Part shown: one piece after another, positions 44,007 to 54,513 of the stretch | Numbering within the stretch: position 1 is the first letter of the stretch | How the letters are laid out: each line of letters opens with the position of its first letter | Assembly (NCBI GenBank): GCA_022495995.1 | Contig: JAFEMH010005406.1 | Location: forward strand, 1-64,000 | Reading direction: 5' to 3' | Length of the DNA stretch: 64,000 nt | Source of the DNA: Adenophora triphylla var. japonica | Lineage: Eukaryota > Streptophyta > Magnoliopsida > Asterales > Campanulaceae | The notes under the pieces: model-generated | Seen by the model: only the letters and a program-made list of their open reading frames with translations | The model's database searches: none | Told to the model about the DNA's origin: nothing | Made by a program: the position numbers and the translations under genes

Positions 44007-44985
44007 TGTCACAGCCAGAATCACAAGTGATATCCAAGGTGATAACAACATCAACAATAGAACTTGGGATAGCACACACACACTTCGAAAATAAAAACAA
44101 TTTTGTAAAGAGATTGCAGCGGAATAATAACACCAAAATTGTTTTTCTCAAGTTATATAAATATAACTTGAGGATGCCTCTTAGGCAAGACTTTATAATC
44201 ACTATGAACAATGAATTTACAAACTCGAAATGTTTCCTATGGCTATAACAATATGAGCTCTATGGAACAAGAGATAAAGAACGAAATCCTATCCTAGCCT
44301 TCACACAACTTGATACCAATGTAATCAAGTGCGAAATTATAAGGGACGAAGGATGAAAGGAACTAAACAAAGAACTCTATCTCTAATGCTTTGAAGGTGT
44401 GTATGAAATGGCATATATTGGTGTGTCTTCAATTGAAACCTTCCAAGCATATTTATATTCTTCATATACTTGAAGGCTACTCAAATAAACAGCCTTGGGG
44501 CTGCCTTGATCGTTGAGGGAGAGTGGGGAAGTGGTTGGAGTGTTCCTCAATTTAAGCACCCACTTTCCTTCAAAATAGCAACCGTGTTGATTGATCACCA
44601 AGTCCAAGCTTCAACGCCTTGTACTCCCAAGCTTTATCCATGTTGTACTCTCTTTGAATCAGCAACAAACCCTTTGAATAAGTCTTCCCACATTTTTAAT
44701 GTTTGCTAAATCAAAGAAGGTCTTGGACGGTTTATGCATAAAATGTTATTTATGAATAAATCTTTCTTTTCTAAATTCCCCATGTTTCTAGCTCATTCTC
44801 CAATCATATTGTAACCTGAAATATAGACATACACCATAAACTATACAGATTATATTAGCACATTAGTCCATTAATTAATCAATGAGAAATATACAACTAT
44901 GTAAATTCCAGTACAGGAAATCATCTGCGATGTCATCTGGAATCTGGGAAATCAACTACGATATCATCTGCAGTTTACACTAACA
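44007..44985 (-). repeat. 5' LTR of the copia element
   Basis: 979 bp, with about 50 differences from 34298-35277 counted by eye. It directly abuts the truncated antisense gene of the host Tat element at 44986. Confidence 0.92.
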
Positions 44986-47414
44986 GCTTCAATAGCAGCC
45001 TTGACAACAGTTTCCAACTTGGCCTGGGCCTCCTCTTCCCATTGCCGCTGAGCTCATTTCTGGTCCTCAGCTTGCTGAGATAGCATGTCAGTACTTTCCT
45101 TTATCAGCTGAGTGGCCACCTCCAGCTCATGCTCAACCTTCTCTCTACTCAACTTGGTTGCTGCCAACTCCTTTTTGGCGTCACCTAGCTCGCCCCAGGC
45201 ATCCTCCTTGGCCTTCAAAGCATCATCCTTCACAAGTTTGAGAGACTCATAGGCTGAATCCAGATTAGCATGCCTCTCCTCAAGTTCGGCGTATTTCTTC
45301 TCCAACATCCCCAACTTATTAGACTTTCGATCCAGCATGGTCTTGGCAAGATTCTCCTGCTCCTCAAAAGCTTTCCAGTAGCTTGTAGCTCGCTCAACCA
45401 TAGCAAGAGCCTACGACAGCAAAGCCCAAGGATCAGATCGACTAAAACTTGACAAAAATACGAGCAAGAAAAAAGGATGGTATGTACGTGAAAACATAAA
45501 AGTGTTACCTCGGAATGGACCAGCCCCGACCTATCCTTGAACATCTCAGCAGTCAGGCCCTTATCAATGTACTTGCTAATAAGATCCTGGTCAGCAGCCC
45601 GTCTCACCACCACCTTTCCATACTCCAGCTCTGGGTACGACCTATTGGAGCTGTCGACCCCAGTATGGAGCAAGACGTCACTTAGCTTATCCTCCCGAGC
45701 TTGAACTAGCTCGGGGTAGGAGACTTAGATGGTCTGGGGCTGAGAGCTTTTAGCAACAGCTTTCCCTTTTTCAGTTTGGGGTATTGGTTTTGGATCTTTT
45801 CTTCATCTTGAGGAGACGGTCATCATCCTCCTCCTCATCACCTTCCATATCGACTATAGGAGTCCTGGATCTAGTTCAAGGAGCCTCCTGCACTAGCTCC
45901 TGTGTGGGCTCGGCCTCCACCTCAGTTACAACATTAAGGGTCTCTTGGGCGGCTCCCTCTGATTTCTCCGCCTCCATCTGTTCAGACTCATCCTCCTCAA
46001 TAGGGATCAGCTTATCAGACTCTTCATCAATCAACTTAAACAGTTTCTGATGATCTTCGGCCTCCTTTTGGCGGTTTTCTTGGGCATTAGCAGCCCTACA
46101 GCTTCTTTTACTCTTCTTCACATTAACAACGCGACCCATATTCGCTTCTTGCTCCGGGGTAAGAACTGCAGAAGACAAAAAAAAAGTGTTAGTTCGATAT
46201 GGGTAAGAAATCGATCGACGAGCAATATATGTACGAGCAAAAAGTTCTATGCACGAGAAAAAAGTTCTACATACGAGCAAAAAGTTCTACATACGAGCAA
46301 TAAATTGACAAGCTAAAGATAAAAGTGAGTAAACACTTACCACTAAAGTGATCAACTTTTAGCCTGCACTGATCTGGCTCTTTCTTGCACTCATGAAACT
46401 GATTTTAAAACCTAAATCTCTCCCCCTCATGGGTGACCCAGTCAGGATACCTCAAGTATCTAACTATGGGGACCAAGGGAACTACCTCCCCCTTACCAAG
46501 CATCATGCTAGCTTGGATATAATTGTTTTTTGTGGTCCCCAAAATCTCCCATCTAATAGGGCCTCTCTCAGCTAGCTCGACCAATTTCTTATACAGTTTC
46601 TTACTCCAATCAGGTACCCAATAATCCTCTTCCTTCATCACCTCAGATTCAGCATTGGGCAACGGGAACTCCCATCCTCTCCTACTTTCAACCATCATGA
46701 CATGATTATTCCAGCTACTAACTTTGCTAGGGAGATTGACAAAAATCTTTGGAGCATGCGGTCTAGAGGGAGTGCTAATCCCCATGTCTACCTTATCAAT
46801 GGTGATCTTAAAGAACATTCTAAAATCGTGAAGGCAGGGCTCAAATACTAGATATCTACACACCATGGCAAAACAAACCAGAACAGTGCAAGTGTTGGCT
46901 CCCAGCTGAAGGGGCAAAGCGTACGTACACTCTAAAAACTCATTCACAAAAGGATCCAAAGGGAACCTTAAACCAGCCTCAAATTGGCCTTAAAAAAAGG
47001 CTACTCTAATAGGGTTAGTGGTATAGGTATCACCAAATTGGGACATGACCACCTTTTGGAATAATGAGTCACCCTAAATTCCTTCTTGTCTACCTCGCAA
47101 AAGTCATATAGCATATTTTCGCAAAATACAGAAGCTTTTTTCCCTCGAATTGGCTTGGGTGGCACATAGCCCCTTTCATTACGGTTTGGAACTACCGATG
47201 AACAAAAGGCATCCACGATGTTAGTGGAGGGAGAGCTCGTTGTGGCAGAGGTCGTCGCCCTTTCTTGAGTCGACATATCTGAGGAACAACATGAGGAAAC
47301 AGGGGAATCAGTCCTATACGCAGATTCAAGGGACCTAGGGGACCTACTAATGGGCGACCTAGATTCCCCCGGAAATCCTTTTCTACTCCTAAGGAAGGAA
47401 GGTTTGTTGGGACC
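44986..47414 (-). pseudogene. Antisense gene of the host Tat element, 3' part (gypsy-type transposon domain)
   Basis: This gene runs opposite to gag-pol. It contains a Ser/Arg-rich N-terminal stretch near 47400-47280, MSTQERATTSATTSSPSTN and VPPKPIRGKKASVF. Then comes a conserved core PFVNEFLECTYALPLQLGAN, CFAMVCRYLVFEPCLHDFRMFF (46950-46800) that resembles the putative gypsy-type transposon domain. Two GT-AG introns are readable: 46166-46340 and 45411-45508. The last exon is a long coiled coil (EKKYAELEERHANLDSAYES) with a TGA at about 45054, after which the coil continues to 44986, where the copia element cuts it. A frameshift lies near 47000. Function of the domain is unknown. Confidence 0.65.
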
Positions 47415-49277
47415 TGTAAGTACGCCAATCCAATTCGCTACCCTTTTAGGTGCATTTTAATGCGATAAAATTGCACTAAGGGGCGTTTTGGTAAATTCCC
47501 GGTCCGTTCCGAGACTTCCGGAAACATTCCATGAGTTTCTCGCGAAGAAAGTATTTTTTAATATTTTTCCCGGACAAAAGGACCTGCAGTGAATTAATCA
47601 GTTTGGACCTTTTGGGTATTAACTCGGAATGCTCCAGAATCTGGTTTTGGCACCAGAAACAGTTATGAGCGTAACCAGTCGTGCGACATCTCGAAGCTTA
47701 GAAAATTGATACAGAAGGTCGTAAGACAAAATAAATAATTTCCCAAGCTGCGTTAAAAGGGGAATTATCCTCATTTGCAAAGGGACGCTCTCTCTCACTA
47801 CCCTCTCTCTCTCTCACTAAACGCAAAAGCCTCTCTCTCTCTACTTTCACTCTCTAGACGCAATGACCCATTGTTCCCTCCCTAGATCGTCTTCTTCACC
47901 GTTCCTCTCTCTCTAATCTCCTCTCTCACCGGCTCTCTTCCATTAATCCACCGGAGCAAAATCCATTCCCCGGCGACCCATTTCCCTTTCAATCACTCCA
48001 CAACTGCTTCCTCACCGTTCTCCACCTCTCTACCTCCAACTACCAGCACCCATCACCGTCCTCTGTTTCTCAACACCGAAACAACCTTCAACACCGAGCC
48101 CCTCTCTGTACCCAAATCGGCATTCACCGGTGGCCTCCTTCACCGTTCTATCCCTCTACTCCGGCTGAACGGAAATCCAATCCAATCCTCTCTCAATCGC
48201 TTCCCCATTCCAGATCCTAACCCCATTCACCACCACCGCTCCCCAACAACGCCAACCGCAGCCATCATCGTTCTTCTCAACTCTCCCTAAATCCGTCTAC
48301 ACCATTTTTCCCGTTTCTAAGGCCTAAGCCCGTTAACCCCCACCAATTCACCAACAATTTTCGGCCATCTCACCTATTAGCTCCGACCCCTGTTCAGACC
48401 GTTAAGCTGCCAAATTCATTACAAGCCTTGAAGCTTCACAGTGAGCTCGAACTCTCATCATCCCGGAGCTGATTTGAAGACTCTCCATACCAACATGGTA
48501 TAGAGAGGGTGGATACTACAAGGGTAACCCCCTAATTCCTTTTCTCTCTTCTCAGTTGTTCATGGATATTGCCGTGTTTGGTATTGTTATTCAGGCTAGA
48601 ACATGATTGGATTGGCATTGATATAATTCCATTTTGTTCCCAGTATGCTTTGATCTGTTTGTTGGAGCATTTGGTTGATATTAGTTTGTATAAACACCAA
48701 ATAGAGGGTGAATCAATCATATTCATTCTCTCATATGTGTTTATCCATATATAGGTGATAATATTGTCTCATTGCAATTATAATTTTCATTCTCCGCAAT
48801 CTCGTTGTTGCCTTTAATTCCGTTTTTGTTAACCTTGTTGTTGATTATTGGCTCTGCATATGGCATAGTATGTCATGCGACACAACTGGCCCTTCATGGT
48901 CCTGTGTCGGGCGACATACTTAGCCACACTACAGCAGGTCCCTTTCATTTGTAATCCGTTTGCCTCGTTGTAATCGGGACGTGGCCCCCCAAAATAAGTG
49001 GTTCACAAGATGTAATTCCATCTGTTTATCAATAAAGCAAAGCATTAATATGCATTTTATACATATTTTGTCTCACACAATTGCACACACTTTTGAATGT
49101 TTTGGATGTTGAACATAGAAAGACTCGTCTACGGACGAGGCGTGTTGGGTGAACTCTCAGTTCTTCCCAACACGTAACCTGACCCCCGAACCCATATTCT
49201 CATTTAAAAAGGTTTTCAATGTTTCCTTTAAAACGGCGTGGCGACTCCTATTATTTTTTTCGGTGAGCGCACATTCA
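47415..49277 (+). repeat. 5' LTR of the 9-kb element
   Basis: TGTAAGTACG...CGCACATTCA. It holds CT-rich tracts (47788-47860), several C-rich blocks and a hairpin at 48868-48919 with 17-base arms (14 paired). Near the end GGCGTGGCGACTCC repeats the PBS start. The open frames seen here are incidental. Confidence 0.92.
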
Positions 49278-49278
49278 G

Positions 49279-49298
49279 TGGCGACTCCGCTGGGGACT
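49279..49298 (+). other. Primer-binding site of the 9-kb element
   Basis: TGGCGACTCCGCTGGGGACT, one base after the LTR, identical to that of the Ogre-type element. Confidence 0.85.
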
Positions 49299-49540
49299 TG
49301 AAACTTGGTTTTCAAAAGTGGGTGAAACTTTCGTAATTGTTCAACATTCACTTCATTCTTTTGTGTGTGCTTTGTTGTGTGACATTTTATGTGTTTAAAT
49401 GCATTTTATGTGCTTTGTTTGTGTTCCCTCCTTGTGTCCCATGTTTTTTTTACTGGGGCTTGATTGGTAAGATATTGCACATAGCTTGGAGGCCGGGGCT
49501 GGTTATGCTTCTTTTGTTCAGGGGTTCTGGCAATGTGACT

Positions 49541-49595
49541 CCTTCTGTCACGCGACAGAGAGTGCCTTGGTTATCCTCTGTTACGTGACAGAAGG
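49541..49595. other. Leader hairpin 1 (20-nt arms)
   Basis: CCTTCTGTCACGCGACAGAG (49541-49560) pairs with 49576-49595 at 18 of 20 positions across a 15-base loop. It lies 250 bases after the PBS, where retroelement RNAs often carry packaging or dimerisation structures. That role is only inferred. Confidence 0.7.
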
Positions 49596-50065
49596 TGGTC
49601 ACTCTGCAGGATTTGATTTCCTTGATATAGGTTGTGATTGTGGGGCAGTCCCCCATGATCAATATTATTGATCCTTGATTATTGTACTCTGTGGGGGTTT
49701 AGTGTGTGTGTTTTCCATTTATCACCCCTTTTTCAAAATAAAAAAATAAAAGGAATAAAATAAAACAAAAATCGTTTTTCTCAAATAAATGAACATAGTC
49801 AGCCGCACACTACTTCACGTAGATCTAGAACCCTCAGGTGCGATTGACGATATCGCGGACAGTGATGTATGTCGCCTATGCTTGAGCGCCTAATGTCAAA
49901 CCTATCCCCCTAGCGCGTTATAGGTGGCGCCACACTTTTAAAGCTTACCCAAATGGTTGGTTTTTGACACGCCATTTTCAAATACACTAAAATGAATTGT
50001 TTCAAAATTTTTAATAGGCCTTCGTACTTATCCCAAAACCTAGCACGTGTGGGCATGTTGCCAAC

Positions 50066-50129
50066 GCAACATGATTTCACAAAAGGACATGTCGTCCTCG
50101 CGACATGTTCTAACGAGAAATCATGTCGC
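50066..50129. other. Leader hairpin 2 (two nested stems)
   Basis: Outer arms 50066-50078 and 50117-50129 pair at 12 of 13 positions. Inner arms ACATGTCG (50087-50094) and CGACATGT (50101-50108) pair perfectly around a six-base loop. The GCGACA core is shared with hairpin 1 and the LTR hairpin. Confidence 0.7.
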
Positions 50130-50139
50130 ATTGTCAACG

Positions 50140-51700
50140 TGCACCGACGAGAGGTCATGCCGGATTTTTCCTTGAAATTCCTCAGGAATACCCGTTATGC
50201 TGCCCAAATTTCTCCAGAAATTGGGGCTGCTCGTCCTTCCCATAAATGCTTCGGTTTTGATTAGGTATTATTGCCTATTATTAATTTTTAATCAATACAT
50301 TTGGTGTATTTTTGGATGATGTGTCCTAGGTTCCCCCGAGGTCTAGATTGCGTGAAATAAAGGATTAGCCTTTCCCAACCGTTCCTAGGATTTAAAAGAT
50401 ACTGATTTTTACTTGAACATTAATAAGATGTTGCATGAGTCCGTCTCCTTCCGTACTCCTCCCTCTCCCATACCTCCTCAAGGTTCTCTATCCTCCACCT
50501 TACCATCTCCTATCCATCTCAAGGCTACGGCAAGTTGGGTGCGTGCTCCTATTCCCGGCGCTCATTGGCCCATATTCCCAAGGCGGAAGCAGTTCAAGTG
50601 CCCGAGTGATCATCTATATGATTCGGAATCCAAACTGCTCGGTGCAGAGAAGATTATGCCCCACCAGTCTGGAGGTTCATAGCCCATGGGTTCGCAGAGT
50701 ACAAAGGGTGTGTCCATCGAAAAGTTGCGAGCTACCCTTGAAGTCGTTTTTCCTTGTGAGCGGGAGGCCCGGTTGCTTGCTCAGATTGCTCAAGCTCAAG
50801 AAGACGACTTGTGAATGACAAAAAGATTGAGAAGGGTCCTCGCCCCATCGCTGTCGGCAATGCTCTTCCTCCCATCCAAAGTTGATGCAGTCATTCAGTC
50901 CTCGTAGGATCTAGAATGTCCGTTGTCGGACATGAGTCTGTCGAGTCCAAGTTGGACCAGTTTTTACTTTTCAATAATAAAAATATTTGTTTCTCTTCTT
51001 GCTAGACTCGAGACATCACTTGCACACCCACGTTACACTCAGTTGAAATGGTTTTATCCTAGATGATCACTTGTGCTGCTCAATCACTAGTGTATTGAAA
51101 TGACTAATGTCTAAATTAATCGGAGTGAGAAAATCAGCTGACATCCTTCTCAAATTGGGGCTCACCAACTCCCCATCTCGCATCTTCTGTGCTCACATAT
51201 CTTCCATCGTCCTCCCCATCTCGTTGTTTGATGAATTTGCATGGATCTTCCTCAAATTAAGCTTAAGCAAGCAATGAAGACTTAATCTCGTTCAGATTAT
51301 CCGGTAGGGGCTGCGGTTGAAACCTTTCACCCCTAAGGAAGCCATTACCTCACCCTCACTAAACAATACCCCTTCAGTTCAAGATTGGCACGCTTTGAAA
51401 CCCGTCTAACCATCTCCAGAAGAAGAGGGACTATCCTTGGGGCTCCCATGATTCAAAAGAAGATCGACCATTTCCAAGCTCAAGAACGACGGAAAGCAAT
51501 GATCCATCCTGGGGACTAGCTGAAATTCTCCTCTCAAAAACAAAATTGAAAAAAAAATAATAAAAAAAAGAGAGAAAAAGAATAAAAAAAAGAGGAAAAG
51601 AAAGAGAGCCTAGTCCCTAGCGATCCTCTCAAAAGCAAAAGTCAAAGGATCCGGTCGCTACTCAAAGGGAGTCTCAAAGCAAATAAAGAGACAGCGCGGA
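50140..51700. other. Non-coding interior of the 9-kb element
   Basis: Open frames near 50413-50818 are Pro/Ser-rich and match no gag motif. A purine tract of A and G runs (51540-51610) is present. A CGATCCTCTC...AAAGGATCCG pair near 51620-51650 resembles the hairpin series downstream. No gene can be supported. Confidence 0.5.
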
Positions 51701-51735
51701 TGTCCCCTCACCAATACCTTGACCAATTCCAAGCC

Positions 51736-51986
51736 ATCCTCTCGATTTTAGAGGATATTCCCATTACCGAAACTAATTCCAAGCCATCCTCTCATTTTTT
51801 AGAGGATATTTCCATTATCGTTACCCTTACCTTTAACCTTGCCAAAGTCAAAATTTGACCTCTCGTTCTTAGAGGCAAATCAATTCCCTCACCTTAGAAA
51901 TCCCAAGCACATCCCCAAAAGCCAACCTCTCATCTTTAGAGGTTCAGTCAGCAAAAGGCCTAGCCGACCTCTCGTCTTAAGAGGTC
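51736..51986. repeat. Series of five mini-hairpins with varying stems
   Basis: Stems CCTCT/AGAGG recur at 51736-51756, 51786-51807, 51857-51876, 51924-51944 and 51966-51986. Flanking pairs change together: ATCCTCT/AGAGGAT (twice), AACCTCT/AGAGGTT and GACCTCT/AGAGGTC. The third copy has a mismatch at the flank. Loops are seven or eight bases. Confidence 0.75.
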
Positions 51987-51999
51987 ATGATATCCAAAT

Positions 52000-53700
52000 T
52001 ACCCAAGGGCCGATTGAAACCCTGAAACCCAGTTGCAGTTCCTACCAGAATAACAATTTCAGTCCAAATCTCTTCGAGGGCTAAATCAGATCAATGCTTT
52101 GTTGCTTGCTTAAGTTGGGACCAAATCCATCCCGGTTCAAGACCATCAATCAAAGATTGTACAAATTCAATCCATACATTTGACATTTCATGTGAGCATA
52201 TTTCGTTTCTCCTCCGCAAACACTTGCCGTGAATGTCCCACTGGGGCTTCGCATCCGTGTCTCCCATCGACACTCCAAGAGACATGTTCTTCAAATTGTC
52301 AATCCTCAAAGACTCTCTTTCAATCGGGATAAGCCCAAACTACGGCGACTTGAGCTCCTCCCAAGGAGGGGAACGTAGGCAACTATAACTGGTCCGGTCG
52401 AAATCACAAACAAATCTCAGAAAATCCGGTCTCAGCAAGGGCCGTCCCTATACACCTTCCATCCTTCCGAGTTTGATTCTCGATATCATTTGGTTTTATC
52501 CTCGGGATTAATCAAAATATTTGTTCATATCTGGACTAGTGTTTGAATAACCCGAATATCAATAAAGGGTTTTAAGCAGCCTTGTGATCATCACGAATAA
52601 GACAAGTTTTCAAGTGTCTCGACAAGTCTTCTCCTTCTACATCATAGGAAGATAGAGCCAAACACTGTTTTTGATCAGCAAGGCCTTCCATACACTTATC
52701 CACACCCTGTGATGCTTATACTCTCCCAAAAGAGTCAAACCCAAAAGCGAGTGTGTCACAGAATCGAAATCCATTCCCACCCTCGAAAAATGTGTACCTG
52801 CACATATACATTTCCGAGTCTTGTCCAGTGACTGATTGACTACGGTTTGAAATGATGGGTATGCCTCCTTGGCCGTAAGATAACTCTGCAATAGGGCTAC
52901 ATTGGATCTTCAAACTGGTGCTTTATCAAGCTATTCGCTCAGGCTCTCCTTGCCAGTTTCCCTTCGGGCTTGCCTTGCATTATCAACTGGGGCTTCGCCA
53001 AGCCGGGATCATTCTCTGCACTTTCTCTGCTGCTTGCTGTCTCAGGCGCGTGATACACTTTATTCTCACCAGCAACGAACCAACCTACTGCAACCAGTAC
53101 TCCCGGGAGCGCCCCTGACTTGCCTAAGCTGCATCATATCATCCATCACTCATACATTTCCCCACCTCATGGGAGAGGGTCCAACCCATACATCATCATA
53201 TATACACATTCATTCCATACACAATCCATCATAGCACAACTGCTACATACACATCTGCTCGCCAAGCCGTGCAAAATCCTCCCTCCATTCCCATCCCCAA
53301 CTGAGATGGACACGTGCAACAAAAGATTAATAATGCATAAGAAAAAAGTCAAATAAAATGCAAATTGCCTTGAGTGTTGTGTTTCCCCCCTTCCCCCATA
53401 GGGTACAATAATCAAGTGATCGTAATTTGATCGTGAGGACTGCTCCTCGAATCACAATTTTGGACAAGGATTCCAAATCCTGAAGGTGGCAGACCCCGCC
53501 TTTATCATCCTCGTCAGTCCCGTCATCTTTGGACTCATCAACATCATCTGAAAGAGCCTTAGCTGCCTCAGCCTCCAAGCAATGCTTGTAAAAAAAGAGA
53601 GCTCCAGCTGCCCCATTATCCAAGCAATAATGCTCACCAGTCTCGACGACTTCAAATCCTATTCTGCAAAGACCGTCCCGTGAACGGCCATCCAGCAAGC
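52000..53700. other. Non-coding interior of the 9-kb element, 3' half
   Basis: No supported gene. Fragments such as CTACGGCGACTTGAGCTCCT and GGGGAACGTAGGCAACTATA (52338-52388) resemble the spacer text of the Ogre-type element near 16880-16910 (CGTTCCCCTCATTTTGAGGAGCTC, inverted), further evidence of relationship. Confidence 0.5.
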
Positions 53701-53719
53701 ATTGACAAATGGTATAGGT

Positions 53720-54270
53720 CCCTCCGGCAGCCACGACCAGCAGCAATAGTAGCATAAGACCCTCCGACAGCTACATTTATCCCCAGTAGAATCAACGATA
53801 GAGTGAGTCCCCTGGCAGCTACCCTTCACCAATACCCAGTGGTATGAGTCCCTCCGACATCCATGACCATCATCAACAGTATTGTGAGTCCCCTGGCAGC
53901 TACTCTTCACCAACACCCAGTGGTATGAGTCCCTCCGGCATCCACGACCATCAGCAATAGTGGCATGAGTCCCTCCGGCAGCCACAACCATCACCAATGG
54001 TAGCGTGAGTCCCCTGGCAGCTACCCAACATCCAATGGTATGAGTCTCTCCGGCATCCACAACTGTCATCAACAGTGGCGTGAGTCCCTCCGGCAGCTAC
54101 TCTACACCATCCAGTGGTCTAAGTCCCTCCGGCAGCCACGACCGTCATCAACAGTAGCGTGAGTCCCTTCGGCAGCTACTCTTTACCATCAGTTGCAGCA
54201 TGAGTCCCTCCGGCAGCTATAACCTGGCACCATCAGCAGTAGCATCAGTCCCTCCGGCAGCTATAGGTAA
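53720..54270. repeat. 40-bp tandem repeat in the 3' UTR
   Basis: About 14 copies of a unit near 40 bp with core TGAGTCCCTCCGGCAGC and a variant TGAGTCCCCTGGCAGC, alternating with CA-rich spacers (ACCATCAGCAATAGTGGCA). Translated frames rich in Gly/Thr/His on the minus strand are by-products. It occupies the same position as the satellites of the other Tat elements. Confidence 0.88.
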
Positions 54271-54500
54271 GCACAACAAAGGTATGAAAGCATATTCCTA
54301 CCATTTCTAGCTCCTTGTCAGTTTTGTTTCCGAACTACGATTTGGATTGATTCCCTCCTAGGGATACGTATGAATCCTTTCTCCAAAGGTCCAGCCATCC
54401 GATCTCCCTGATCATTGTCCAGCCTTCTGCCATATCCCTAGCCACTCATTGGGATTGGGTCTTATTTTATCAACAACCTCACTTCTTTCATAAGTGACGT

Positions 54501-54513
54501 TGTCGAGGGGCTC
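54501..54513 (+). other. Polypurine tract of the 9-kb element
   Basis: TGTCGAGGGGCTC immediately precedes the 3' LTR. Confidence 0.7.

Larger units (their letters stand above)
34298..44985 (-). mobile_element. SIRE-type Ty1/copia element with envelope-like gene
   Basis: LTRs of 980 and 979 bp (TGTTAGTG...TGTGACA on the minus strand) enclose, in minus-strand order, PBS, gag, protease, integrase, RT, RNase H, an envelope-like gene and PPT. Gene order, two zinc knuckles in gag and the extra 3' gene place it in the SIRE lineage. By eye the LTRs are about 95% identical. The flanks do not match as a TSD (AAAAT against GCTTC). Just left of 34298, about 30 bases (from 34266) repeat LTR-internal text, so that boundary is rearranged. 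Several stops disable gag-pol. Confidence 0.9.

Noticed and set aside
50413..50818. Overlapping Pro/Ser ORFs suggesting gag in the 9-kb element
   Set aside because: No gag core or Cys/His motif, and frames are unrelated to the gag of the other Tat elements.
53327..54072. Minus-strand ORFs rich in Gly/Thr/His
   Set aside because: Most of the length translates the 40-bp tandem repeat; no conserved domain.
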